DNA from: Zeus faber
Taxonomy: Eukaryota; Chordata; Actinopteri; Zeiformes; Zeidae
Assembly: GCA_960531495.1 (NCBI GenBank)
Contig: OY482851.1
Span: forward strand, 23,386,533 to 23,450,532
Length of the DNA stretch: 64,000 bases
Direction of reading: 5' to 3'
The notes below the pieces were generated by a model that made no database searches, was not told the origin of the DNA, and saw only the letters and a program-made list of their open reading frames with translations. The stretch's first letter is position 1. Every line of letters starts with the position of its first letter. Shown here piece by piece: positions 41,593 through 57,319 of this stretch. The position numbers and the translations under genes are program-made.

Positions 41593-41621
<29 letters not shown>
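41559..41621. repeat. (GT)n microsatellite with GC interruptions
   Basis: GT run with CG/GC units near the centre (Z-DNA-prone composition). Confidence 0.95.
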
Positions 41622-41623
<2 letters not shown>

Positions 41624-42170
41624 TGGTTAATCCGTCGTGATTTATTACATTGTATCAAGGACATCGCGCCCCGACGAACTGACGAGCGGCGCGACTGAGT
41701 CATGCCGCAGCGCTTTTTGTCAGGGTGACAGAGGGGCTGCACTCTGACTGTCACTCGGATCTTCAAGGTGACCCCGTGTGTGTGGCAGGGGGCGGGGGGG
41801 ACTCGTCAAACTAACCCCTGAGTTGCCACGGTGACACGGGAGGCATAAAGTCCTCCCTCCATCCCCATGTCCCCTCCTGTCCCCCCCATCCCTGCCGCAC
41901 ACTTTGAGGAATATCCTCCAGTCAAATGAGGGAAGGAGTCACGCGGATGAGGTTCATACATCTTAATAAAGCTGCTGGGCCCCGAGTAACAAGATGAGGG
42001 GAGGGGGAAAGGGAAGGAAGACAGAGAGAGAGATTGAGGAAGGGGTGCTATTTTGGCGGAATCTCGTCCGCCCCGGGATATATAGAAAGAAACGCCGCGG
42101 TTCCACCTGTTGGCGACAGCCCGGGTCCGGCGTCTCGCGGAAAGTACCGCCGAGCGTATTCAACCGCAGC
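41622..42170. other. No gene seen
   Basis: GC-moderate intronic DNA without recognisable features. Confidence 0.3.
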
Positions 42171-42216
42171 TCTTTAAATCTCTTTAAATCTCTTTAAATC
42201 TCTTTAAAGCTCTTTC
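42171..42216. repeat. 10-bp tandem repeat (TCTTTAAATC)
   Basis: Three perfect units followed by two degenerate units (TCTTTAAAGC, TCTTTCAACT). Confidence 0.95.
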
Positions 42217-42955
42217 AACTCCCGGTGGCTTGGCTACGCAATGGTGTTTTAATGGTTTGAAGAAAATCACTCGGCAACGAAGGCTTTCCTTAAACCGTCA
42301 TTGGAGTCGGCTTTGGTTTCGGCGGCGCAGTCACATCCCCTTTGCAATATTCACGTCTCATCAGCGGGGATGGATCCCAGCCCCAGTACATCACCCTGAC
42401 TTTCCCCCTAATATCGCAGAAGGCCAGCAGCTGGCCGCGGCTCATCTCGTGTCACCTCGCATTTTTAGCTACGCCAATGTTTGACGAGCCGGAGGCGGGA
42501 GTTCAGAGGCTGTTCAGGAGCGCGGCGCTTCAACAGATGGCCGTCTTCTGGCCTCTTTTCGGAGGAGGCGCACGCGAGCGGACCGCCGATAAGAGGGGAG
42601 TGTTCTTTTTATTGTTACTTTTTCTTTCTCTGGGAATTGTCTTGAGTATTCTGCAGAGCCGATCGAAGTCCAAACATGATCAACGGTGCAGGGATGGAAA
42701 AAAAGAAAATCATTTTGTGATTATTCTCGGTGCTTGGACTAAATCGGATCTCACACAATGCGCACGCAAAAAAGACGTTAACGCTCTTCTTTTGGCCGTC
42801 GTGCAAGATGAACACGCACACTATTCAATGTACCTGGAGACATGAACATACAAATATCACACATGCACACACTTGCAGACTGCACCTGTACAAGGCAAAC
42901 ACACCCTCACATATCCTGCACCCAGAGACGCAAAACAGAAGAAACATAGACGGAT
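42217..42955. other. No gene seen
   Basis: A plus-strand frame open from 42342 to 42845 begins at a non-ATG codon and resembles no family. I regard it as chance. Confidence 0.35.
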
Positions 42956-42996
42956 ACACACACGCACACACACGCACGCACGCACACGCACGCACA

Positions 42997-43054
<58 letters not shown>

Positions 43055-43055
43055 A
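42956..43055. repeat. (CA)n microsatellite
   Basis: CA run with G interruptions in its first third. Confidence 0.95.
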
Positions 43056-44480
43056 AGGATCTCTCCGTGCATGTAGAGTTCCACATACAGCCTCTTTTCT
43101 AGAGTTATCACCATGGAAACTGGACAGCAGTGGAAGGGCTGTTCTATGGTGGATTGAGTAATGGCACGGTAACATTCTGGACTTAAGAGTAGAACATTTA
43201 AATGAGCCGACGTACCCCCTTATATAAACTCTGCACAATTATCCGCCTTTATCCCCCCCCATTTGCATGTTGCACTCATGTTGCAGATAATGTCGAGTAT
43301 AGGGACTGAACACCAACCAGCTGACATATTTGACATTTCTGTTGTTGCGGCTACCGAGTTTGCCGGCTCAGTTCCCCTCAACGTGTTGGGAACTAATATC
43401 AAAGTTTTGAGTCAGATATGATCAAAGTCACACAGTGATGGTGGGGGAATGGAAGCAGGGGACGGGGTGCCAAGTTTACATTCCAAATATTCAAATGTGG
43501 AATATCTCTTTTGTGAAAAGATCTCTCTACCCAATAACAAATTTTTCCGGATGACTCATAACCATTTTTAAACATTGAATCTAGTTATAGTGGGTTGGGA
43601 CAGGCAAAAATGGTGTTTTTTAAGTATTGATAGTTTTTATGAATGTTTTAAGTTGCTTATCTGAAACTTGCATGTAGTATGGGACACTTTACTTAAGTGT
43701 GAAACATGCATATTTGTAAATTTTATATCAGTGGGACACAAATTGCACCCCCAATCGTGGAATCGCCCAACTATACAATCGGCTTCAGAACCCAGGTGAT
43801 TTTATTATTAACGTCCATTAAACACAGGTCTTTGACAGTCTAGACTTTTGGGTATCTTTTTTCGAATTATCTGTGATTTGCAACATTAGCCCGCTATCTC
43901 ATCTAGACGAAGCAAAGCCGATAAGCTTAAGAAATCCATTAGAGAATATAATAGTCTTTCCTTGCTCCTTGGTTCGGCTGCATCTCACCAGAACCGACGC
44001 CGTCACATATCTCTGAACCATTCTGGGCTGGAAAAGCGAGAAATAAAGTAAGAAATCGAAGCGTGAGATGAAAAAAAAAAAAAAATGAAATAAGAAAATT
44101 TTAAATGGTGTTGTTCACTGTAATGGGAGCTTCTATTGTGTAATGGATGTCTAATTTGAAGTATTTACATGTATTTAATTTGTACATGTTTTTCTTCGAA
44201 ACATATCTGCTTTCCATACTTAATGTCATTGGATGGTTCACTGAGGTCCAATGTAACTACATCTATGACTACAGCTAGAAATATAACAGGTTTTATTGCG
44301 TTGTTCACTAGTTTTATTATCATCGGGGGTTGACATCGTAAGGCTTAACTGCTTGCTGTAGTTGGACGAGGTCCTTGGTCTCAAAAGTATTAATACTTTC
44401 CAATGTCGGTGGGGAGAGAGAACTTATTTGTTAGAGGGAAAATTACTTCCTGGGCCATGGGTATACTCATACGGAAATAA
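43056..44480. other. No gene seen
   Basis: AT-rich intronic DNA; A run near 44070-44084. Confidence 0.3.
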
Positions 44481-44487
44481 TAAATAA

Positions 44488-44521
<34 letters not shown>

Positions 44522-44528
44522 CGATAGA
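44481..44528. repeat. (GATA)n microsatellite
   Basis: GATA units with one TCGA interruption near the end. Confidence 0.95.
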
Positions 44529-44649
44529 TTTTTCAGTTGAGAATTCACAATAAAAGCACAGAGTGTCTCCCAAGATTCATTACCTACTTGAAACTTCTTC
44601 AACTAAATGCTGTGTGGCGAAGTGTTTCGCAGGCCTCGGGATACTATCA

Positions 44650-44865
44650 GATTGGACTACAGGATGTTTCAAGGATGTTGAAAATGCGTATGGGGCGGCG
44701 TGGCTGCAGACCGAGTGCCGGCATGCTGACCCCTGTCCACCGCCCCTGTCCACAACGGGCACGTGAGCGTCAGAACTGGAGCATGGAGCAATGGAAGAAG
44801 GTGGCCTGGTCTGATAGTTCACGTTTTCTTTTACATCACGTGGATGGCCGGGTTATTATCTAGTT
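44650..44865 (+). pseudogene. Tc1-like transposase catalytic-region fragment
   Basis: The frame ending near 44863 reads M-L-T-P-V-H-R, then R-A-R-E-R-Q-N-W-S-M-E-Q-W-K-K-V-A-W-S-D-S-S-R-F-L-L-H-H. This matches the centre of fish Tc1-like transposases, with the first catalytic Asp in W-S-D (a Glu usually follows; here Ser). It is probably the same lineage as the N-terminal copy at 23990-24600, but a separate insertion. Both ends are missing. Confidence 0.75.
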
Positions 44866-45181
44866 AATCCTAAATTAACAAGATGGCAAATAAATATTCT
44901 TATTTGCTAACCAGTGAAAACACTGACAGCTCCGAAGAACCGGATCGGACATTAGAAGCCACGTTCTGTGGTGGCTCGGAGAAGCGGCATCGGTGCGTCG
45001 CCGTGTAGGTTCATAGATGTGTGTGTGGGTGTAAAAAGAGGTGGCGGGGAGGGTAGAAAAAAAAAAAAAGACTCGGCAGGCAAGGAAGAATGAAGAATAA
45101 AGTAGCCCGTCGTACGGATCCTTACCTGCTGCAGGGTTCCCAGTGCACAAGGATTAATCTATGCGGCATCCATAGTCTATA

Positions 45182-45185
<4 letters not shown>
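44866..45185. other. No gene seen
   Basis: Contains an A run near 45057-45069; nothing else recognised. Confidence 0.3.
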
Positions 45186-45232
<47 letters not shown>

Positions 45233-45233
45233 T
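45186..45233. repeat. (TA)n microsatellite
   Basis: TA run of about 48 bases. Confidence 0.95.
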
Positions 45234-47040
45234 CTACATACTTTTCATGACCACAGGTCTACGCTGACTCATAAACCGTCCATCCATTAAATAACAGTAA
45301 ATCTGAGCGTGCATCGCCAACACTGATGAGGAGAAAATAGGATGAGCAGCATTAGAGAGATAAATCCCTACATCTGAAGGATTACGCTTATTTTCTGACA
45401 AATGTGAGACACTCTTTTTTCAATACAAATGTAAATACGACGGCGAATGTTAAAGTCCGCGCAAAAACATCATCTTTCGGTGTTTCCAGACCGTGCGGTA
45501 CCAGGAGATCCCGGACAACCCGTAGTTGCGTTTTTGTTGTTGTTCATGTTGTTTCCGCTTTCATGAATCATACTCACAATTTTCAGGGTTTTTTTCCCAC
45601 ACACTTTTAGCTCAGCAAATGCAAATTTTGTTTTCATTGGAACTTTGTTAAAACACCCTTTTTTTTCCCCACTATCTGCATCCTCGCTCTTTTTTTTTTT
45701 TTTTTCCCAGAGATTGCAGAAGAGCAGCCAGTGGTCATTAGCATGCGATTCAGGGTCTATAGGCGTGAAGCCTAATAGACAGCCATAATAATAGAGGTCT
45801 GTCTGTGCTCTCTCGCCGCGGTGTTGACCACTAAGTGAATTATCCAGCTGACAGAGAGCAGCAGCACAGCTCGGGCCGAGGATGTTGTTAATATGCCAAT
45901 GAGAGCTCAGTCTGATGTGGCCTGGCACGCTGCAGCTGTCTGTCACCTCCTTGGGAAGCATTTTAGTGCCGTTTGACCCAAATTCACACCAATCCAACTT
46001 CTAGTGAATACTTTTTATGCGCAATATAAAAAAGAGAGGGGGAAAAAAATAGATAGGCCTGGGAAATAGAATAAATGGCCGGGCGTGGTGTCACAAGGGT
46101 TTATCTCTTCCGGCTATTCAGAGGCCGCACTGTCCTTTTGAGTGGAGCGCTTAAGCAGTTTTGGTGATAAAATTTGTAGCGTTATGTGATTATAAGCCCC
46201 GAATCTGGCACAGCGATAACCTTAAACAAAAGGGGGGGAAAAGGCAGTATGATATCAGTACACTTCAAAGGGAGAGACAGATTGTATTGTGCTCACTGGG
46301 AATATGGCATAGAGCCTTTTTTTCCATTTAAATGTCAGAATTTCTGCACCAACGTGAGGCTTTGTGCGCTGTATGCAACGGTTGTGTCATTTAAGGAATT
46401 TCTCTCCTCACTTAGTGGAACGGCGCTCAGAATATCATTACACTCTGCACTGTTGAGCAGAAACCACTATTGCAAATTTTAAACAGTTGTTTAATAATGT
46501 GTACACAGCCCGGGGTCATACTTGCAGCAGCCATTCTTCCGCTGGAGGCAAAACAGGCAAATCATTTCTGCCTAATAGTCACAGGCGCAAAAACTCTCAC
46601 GCCTTTCAATTTCTGCATTAGGATAATGCATACGGTAATACAAGTCCAAATGAATTTTGGCATTCTTCAATTCAATTGAATTCAATTCTGATATTATTCT
46701 CTTCGATCGTTTTAAGCGCCAAAGCTACAGTATCTTTATTATTTACATGCAAAACCCTTCATTACATCTCTCATTTCGAGGTATTTTATGTTTTATCGTC
46801 AGCAGTAAAAGTAAAGTTAGTGTTATTACAACATTTAGTGCACAATTACATTTTGTAGGATCTTCCCGAAGCGAAATTGCAATCTTTTTTTTTTGTGTGT
46901 ACTTTGCGACATGAATTTGTCTCATTGGTTCAAAGAAAACTGATACGGGTGAAAATGGAAAAACAGCAAAAACCTTGTGTCGATTAGGCACATTTTGGTA
47001 TTTTTTAGTGTTTATAGAGCTTATTGTGCGTAATCACCGG
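45234..47040. other. Intron, continued; candidate non-coding conserved blocks
   Basis: No gene. The stretches 45710-45985 and 46080-46640 are repeat-free, of balanced composition, and carry homeodomain-type ATTA/TAAT words; they look like vertebrate non-coding conserved elements, but this cannot be tested from one sequence. The minus-strand frame open over 45470-45997 spans oligo-A-derived lysines and is judged spurious. Confidence 0.3.
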
Positions 47041-47127
47041 GTGTCATGACATTTCACTGCATATATGTATGAACGTATGTATATGTATGTGACAAATAAT
47101 CTCTTGAACTTGAACTTGAACTTGAAG
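47041..47127 (+). repeat. 3' tail of a LINE
   Basis: TGTCATGACATTTCACTGCA ... GTATGTGACAAATAA followed by tandem CTTGAA units (47103-47127), which I recall as the 3' terminus of a fish non-LTR element. Confidence 0.55.
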
Positions 47128-47195
47128 ATGAAACCACTTCAAATTTCACACCTTGCTCCACAAATTGCTTCCTGCACCCCCCCAAATAAACAAGT

Positions 47196-47196
47196 A

Positions 47197-47239
<43 letters not shown>
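47196..47239. repeat. (AATC)n microsatellite
   Basis: About eleven AATC units. Confidence 0.97.
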
Positions 47240-47241
<2 letters not shown>

Positions 47242-50234
47242 TTCCATAATTCAGGAAATCCGAAATTAATAAACCTTCAAATAACAATTAATAATTATTT
47301 TTTGCTGTCATTCAACCTCATTAGAAATTGGGTTAAGCTGTAAAGTACATTTAATGAGAATCTCTTTATTGGGCCATGTACATTTTCATTTAGGTGGAAT
47401 TTGTTTTGTACTAGGTGATGCATGCAACAGTCAAAAATCGAAAACAAAAATCGAAAATGAGTCTAAATTAGTCGAATCTTAGTCTAAATCACCGGTCTAA
47501 AGTCGGTCAGTGAAGTCTAAAAATAGTAAACATGACCTGCCCATTTCGGTTACTCTGGCCTTGAGCCGATGGGGTCACGAGTGAACAATGACTTTGAATG
47601 AATTTCCCATTATTGGTTCAGCACGGTTCAGACGCAGGGCGGAGGGGATGTCTTCAGCCCTCAGCGCCGAGGGCCGACGTACAGGACGCCGTAAGCCAGC
47701 CACGCCGTCCATGCTCCTCCAGCCTCCAGCCCTGAAGCGCGGCTGCTGGCTGCTGGCCAGGCCCCGCTCGCCCGTGACTCACCCCTCTTAGAGCTCCGAC
47801 CGCCACAGCGAAGCATTTCCGCAATATTCCTGATTAAAGAAGCGCACGCTTCTATTCTGTCCGCTCGGCTAAAAAGGCTTTTATTTGAAACTGGTTAAGC
47901 GTAGCCGGGGGGGGGGGGGGGTCAGGGGGGAGGGTGGTATTCGCACTAATTTCTGTCTCTGAAGGAGAGCGGGATGAGATCACCGTTTGCTCATAGGTCT
48001 GTTTCTAGCTCTTTAACTGTCAGCGCCGTTCAGACCTCTTGAGGCGAGACCAAGTCAAGAGCACAGAACTCTGATTTATTTATTTTTTATTTTTTTTAAA
48101 TGGTCTCGATTAATCAGTTTCAGTTTCATTTGAAAAATCTAAAGGCGGACTTGAAGTGACGTTGACAGACCAGACTGAACTCTGAGACTTGAACAACTAG
48201 ACAGACTCAGTAGCGGCACCAGACTCAAATACAACCAGTACTTATAGTTACGAAGGTGATCTGTTAAAGTTGAAAAGGGAACTTGCCCTCAATATGAAGA
48301 TCAACGTTATGCTTTTACATTCCGGGGCCTTGTGAGACGTGACACACGGTGGTTTCACCGGACACATACTGTAGTCGGCTTTTACTGCCGTAGCATCTTT
48401 GGCTGCAGAGCCTCTCCTCTCCAGGAAGGGCAACCTGCCACACCGAATCCCGCGGATCACCGGGGTTGAATTCTTGCCGGAGTCATATCCAGCGCGGCAG
48501 TCCAGCCACATCGCATATCCCCCGTCTGTGCAGTTGCCGCCCCGGCTCAGCGTCCCTCAGGAAACGTCGACGAGACCCGAGACGTGACAGCGCCTCTCCC
48601 GCAGCGTCGCAAGCTCAGACTAACGCCGTTAGACCGCCGAGGGCGCGACGGCTTCCCGCGCGCTCTCCCATCTCTGCCCGCGCCGACTGAAACCCCAACG
48701 TGGGTTTAGATGGGTTTTTACCGAAGTCCAAACGAGGGAAACGATATCTCTCGTCTTTGTCAGCAGTTTTTTTTTATTTTTTATTTTTTCACGTCGCCCG
48801 TTGCGGAGTGTCGTCTTTGAGGATTGATCTGAAACCCGCGTCACTTGTTGGCGAGCGACGAAGGAGATAAAAGACAAGAAATAATTAGAGTTAGAGGGGG
48901 AAGGAAATGGGCGACGGATTTGAACTGATTTAAAGTCGTGCTTTTCACGTCACTGTGCAAGGGATGGCATTTGTGTTTTCCTTCAATACCTCTGTCTTCT
49001 CTAATGTCTCCAGGTTGAGTCCCGGTCAAGGTGTTTTCAGGGGTTTTTTTTTCGTCTCTGTTCTGGCCTCTGCCGCCCCTCACGCCTCAAAAAACGGCCC
49101 GTTTCTCCTCGGTTTGAAACGCGGATTTGGAAAATTACAAGTGTAGATAAAATGAGCTGACGATTCTCCACATCTTAAAGTCTATTTCTGAAAAAAAAAT
49201 ACAGGCTCATAAAATGCAGGACAGGTGACGCTGAGGTAACAAAGGCCGATTGGGGTTCACACGGTTCGGAGACGCCTGTTTGGAGATCATTTAATGCCGC
49301 TTGGATTTTCCTAATGGAAGGTTCTTGTTTTGGTCTATATGACTCTATCCAATTTCAGGGAGATCCACTTACTTCTGCATTTTGAAACCATCACGTAGAC
49401 GTCCCTGAATGTGACAACATCACAACTTTTTTTCAAGCTTTATTCTCTAATTGGACAAAAACGGGGCATTGATCACACTTCTTTTCTAAAAGGCCCTATC
49501 AGTTTATTGTTCAAGTTTTGGAGCCGTGGAGCCCATTAAACAAAATATATTGTTCTCTGCTCACACATTGTGTTGTAGAGATCTATTATTTTTTCTTCAA
49601 GGCACTTTTAATAACTTTTATAGGAGCTTTCGAAATGTAATTATAAGTAAAATCACGGATAGGACTTTTCAAGGCAGCTAAAATGAAAGTGTGTGTTCCG
49701 TGTGGTGTATACAGTACGTGTGTGTATATATGTATTTGTGTCTTGTATGTGTATGTGCTCCAGCGCTGCCCTCTAAGTGTTGTTGTACAAGTTTTCCATG
49801 TTTTTGTGTTTTGAAATCTAAGCGACGCTCAGTGTCATCAGTGTCTCTGCCACATGGCAAGATGCAACTTTATTTTGTTTAATTGGCATAATTCAGTGCA
49901 CAGTGGCACATAAAACTGAGAGGGCCTTTGAATCAGCAAAGTGCTTGTAATGTAATAAGCACTCTCTACTAAATGGAGCCTTGACTCCATTTAAAGGAGG
50001 GCAGGAAATATGCATGCACTCTTGCATTAAGGCTTTCGTCTTCAATATAAATCAGCGTGGCTGAAAGTGGGCTCCACCACGCCACCGTTTCCAGGTCTCG
50101 GGGCCTGAACTGTATCACCGTCCCCAGCTGCATTAACGTCAGCGCCGTGCCACTGGTGCAGCCGTTCCTTCAGTTGGATAAAGCGTTGTCTTGGCCTTAC
50201 CTTACCTTAACGTACTGTCGCCGGCCTACAACCG

Positions 50235-50237
<3 letters not shown>
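47240..50237. other. Intron, last part before the long-form exon; no gene seen
   Basis: Includes two GC-rich patches (47620-47800; 48390-48700) without a credible exon, a G run at about 47908-47921, and the repeat-poor block 49860-50055 (candidate regulatory by appearance). Confidence 0.35.

Positions 50238-50302
<65 letters not shown>
50238..50302 (+). repeat. (CT)n tract upstream of the alternative exon
   Basis: 65 bases of uninterrupted CT on the sense strand, ending 56 bases before the 3' splice site at 50358. A T run (50323-50335) follows. CUCUCU-type tracts are binding sites for polypyrimidine-tract-binding proteins in general. Confidence 0.95.
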
Positions 50303-50304
<2 letters not shown>

Positions 50305-50358
50305 TTCTCCTTCCCAATGCTGTTTTTTTTTTTTTCCCATTTTTGTGATTCCTTCTAG

Positions 50359-50577
50359 ATACCACAGCAGCTGAGCGCTCTGACGTACGGGTATGAGCAG
50401 TCGGTGTTGGACTACTGCCGTGCCCACCAGTCCCTGCGCCTCGCCGCGGCCGAAGAGGTTCCTCATTTGGGCCCTGGGAGGTGCGAGGCCGACCAGGCAC
50501 ACTGTGGGCCCTACGGCTGCTCCTCCTTGAAGGCCTACGGCGCCTTGCTCCCAGAGCCCCCTTCCCTTCATCGCTGA
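50359..50577 (+). CDS. lrrtm4: Alternative terminal exon of the plus-strand LRRTM4-like gene (long isoform)
   Basis: The acceptor GATTCCTTCTAG ends at 50358. The exon then reads 72 codons plus TGA in phase 0, exactly the phase left by the GAG|GTATGA donor at 27997. The peptide starts I-P and contains YGYEQSVLDYCRAHQ (residues 10-24 of the exon). I recall human LRRTM4's long tail starting M-P with YSYDQPVIGYCQAHQ at the equivalent place, so 9 of 15 residues agree. LRRTM3 also has a YDQ...YC tail. Joining 25854-25857, 26450-27996 and 50359-50577 gives 589 residues, against 590 recalled for human. The last 45 residues are poorly conserved. It replaces the ECEV end with a longer cytoplasmic tail. 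The splice is inferred, not observed. Confidence 0.85.
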   Translation: MPQQLSALTYGYEQSVLDYCRAHQSLRLAAAEEVPHLGPGRCEADQAHCGPYGCSSLKAYGALLPEPPSLHR

Positions 50578-50797
50578 GGAGTCTGCGTTAACGCGGCTCC
50601 GTAAGGCTCCAGAAGAAGGGAGGGTCCTCTGTTTCAAACACGCACGTCCAGTGGCACCGGACGACACGGGGGGGAGGGTGGGGGGTGGGGGGGGTGGGGG
50701 GGTGGGGGGGGGGGTTTTGGGTGGGGGCTGAACTGAGTCCATGGCAGCTGCACCGTTTGCGTTCCTGGAAATGGAAATGTTTCTTTGCGGAAATAAA
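50578..50797 (+). other. 3' UTR of the long isoform with G-rich tract
   Basis: After the stop there is a run of G blocks at 50668-50727, then AATAAA at 50792-50797, about 215 bases past the stop. A later AATAAA near 51943 could serve as a distal site. Confidence 0.5.
50792..50797 (+). terminator. Candidate polyA signal, long isoform
   Basis: First AATAAA after the long-form stop. Confidence 0.45.
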
Positions 50798-52179
50798 GAC
50801 AGCCTCGGTTCCACTCGAAGTGCCGACGTCCTCTTTTAAACAAATAAGGGTGAAATTACCCGACGTCTTTCCCGTAGCCACGCTAAAAACGCTCGTCTCT
50901 CCAGAGGTTTTAAAGGGTAATAATATAATGATTTGTTGCCCTTCTCCCAACACATTACCTTGACCCGCGATTATTTTGCGCCCGGGCTTTTTCCAGGTAA
51001 AGTAATTGAATGCAAAATGTTGCAAACACAACAAGGGGGTGGGGGGCAGAAGCGCCGTGGTGAACGATGGAAGAGCGGAACAAATTAAAGATCAACCAAG
51101 CTAACCCAAAGAGGGTTTCTTTTGGGATGTTCTTCTTTTATTTTTATTTTTTGCTGCTGCTTTTCTTAATCACGCTGCCAGTCTTTCTCATCCTCGAGTC
51201 CCTCTGGCGTTTTCATCCCAAGAAATGAGCCACTCCAATTAAATGACCTGTGATGGGGGAGAAGGAGTCAGAAAGCAGACTGTGGTGTACAATGTACAGT
51301 CCGGACACATCGTGCCAGCTGAACGTTCACCTGGTCTGAGAAGACTTGGAGTATTTTATCGATTGTTAGGGTGCTGGTCACAGGGAAAAAAAAAAAAAAA
51401 AAAAAAAAAAGTCAATCTTAACTAAAACTAAAAAACGAACAGTATCACAGAGTTCACAGCTTCAGTGACAATTCTCTGTATTATATTCAGTCACTATCTG
51501 GTACTGATTATTTATGTAAAAAAAAAAAAAAAGGTGTTTTTTTTGTTTTTTTTAAGAATTCACCACTGTTTATTCACAATGGTAAAGAAACCAACATTGT
51601 ACAGCTATGGGTATGTGTTTCTTTTTAACAAAAGATAGTCGTTCACGGTGGGCAAAGTGTTATAAATGGCCGATGCTTACAACAATGTCCCCCGTCGACG
51701 GAACCATGAAATGAAACAAGGCATCGTCTGTTGTTCTCCGGAGTCGACGCGTCCTTCACCAGCTCTCCTCTCCACTCACGCGTGACTGCCCGCGACAGGT
51801 ATCCGGCACAACAAAAAAAAAAAACAAGGACAACAATGTACATTAACCGGGTCTTATTCAAACAAGGCTTCTGCACCTACCTTTAATTTTGCCTCCTATG
51901 AAAAAAATAAAATAAAATAGGAGCTGTCACCTGTACTTCATGAATAAAGGAAGCATTTGCTGTAAGAAATCGGGTTTGATTCAATGGGAACTCATTGTGG
52001 TGTTATTGCAGTGCTATTCAAACTTATTCTTGCCTTTTTGACTAATGATGAAATAGTAATGAAACTAATGAGATTAATTAAATGAAAGAAAGAAAAATAT
52101 GAAAACAAATAATGACAAATAATGAATTATTAATAATAATTAATTATATAGATAATTAATTAAAATGTAAACAAACAAA
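50798..52179. other. No gene seen
   Basis: Holds an A run (51386-51410) and another near 51519-51532. A minus-strand 77-codon frame (51643-51876) starts with a hydrophobic stretch made largely by an oligo-A tract on the plus strand; I do not call it. Confidence 0.35.
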
Positions 52180-52945
52180 TTCCTTTTAAAGGGAAAAACT
52201 CCCTTTTTCAGTGCTTGCGCACATACATCTGGGTCTCTGGGGCTACATTACGAACACACAAACTGTGACACAAGACAACCCAGTCATTCTTCTTGCTGCG
52301 TATTTCAGAAAACATGTTATAAAAAATGCCGTTCAGCTTTGCGGCCCTGATCTACTGTACCTCATCCAGGGCTTCAGTAGAATACCGCCCTCCATCTGTG
52401 TAACACTGACTGTCCGTGAATAAACTGCAGACGATGGAAATGTAGGTATTTAAAAAATCATTTTGCTGGGCTTTCTTTAATAGAACTTTTAAAAATTATG
52501 CGGTAGATTGACTGTAGGCTGTGGCACATGATCCGCTGTGCGTTTCTTCAAACCAAACCAATAAAGAATTGTGTGTTTTTTATGGTAGATGTATTTCTTC
52601 TATTTTATTTTCCAACGTTTACATGAAACAAAAAATCCCTGCGTAGGCCTTGTGGATCTTGACGATTCAGCAGCTGACTTGCTTATTTCTCGCCTGAAAT
52701 TTGTTCAGATACAGATTTTGGTGAACTGCTCAAATGCCATTGGCTCACAGAACTCGGGCCTCGGGAGGGTGGCTCCTCCCACAGAACAACAGCCCGTTTT
52801 GGCATACGGGGGTATGGAGGTATGTTAGAATGGCTCGAATGCTCAATCTGAGTGGTATTTTCAACAAAAAATTCAAGAACATGTTTTGGGGACCTCAGAG
52901 ACCATATATTAACTTGGTGAAAAGGACTAAGAATAGGTGCCCTTT
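52180..52945 (+). repeat. Dispersed repeat family B, copy 1
   Basis: Shares, in order with 62915-63585, ACAAACTGTGACA.AAGACAACCCAGTC, TATTTCAGAAAACATG, ACTGTCCGTG, ATTGACTGTAGGCTG, GTAGATGTATTT, CTTGCTTATTTCTCGCC and CAGATTTTGGTG. Its right end (AATAGGTGCCCTTTAAA, near 52934-52950) resembles the reverse complement of the left end of the other copy. Non-coding; probably a DNA-transposon derivative. Confidence 0.75.

Positions 52946-57265
<4,320 letters not shown>

Positions 57266-57318
<53 letters not shown>
57266..57318. repeat. (GT)n microsatellite
   Basis: Pure GT of about 53 bases. Confidence 0.97.

Positions 57319-57319
<1 letters not shown>

Noticed and set aside
42342..42845. 167-codon open frame on the plus strand with a hydrophobic stretch
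   Set aside because: It begins at a non-ATG codon, has no family resemblance, and its hydrophobic part comes from T-rich DNA.
45470..45997. 175-codon open frame on the minus strand
   Set aside because: Part of it is lysines encoded by an oligo-A/T run; it overlaps DNA that looks like a non-coding conserved block, has no domain, and has no splice sites that extend it.
50197..50814. 205-codon minus-strand frame across the long-form exon
   Set aside because: It is the shadow of the plus-strand exon plus the CT and G-rich tracts (Arg-Glu and Pro runs).
51643..51876. 77-codon minus-strand frame with an apparent signal peptide
   Set aside because: The hydrophobic phenylalanine-rich part is an oligo-A tract on the plus strand; no homologue or splice evidence.
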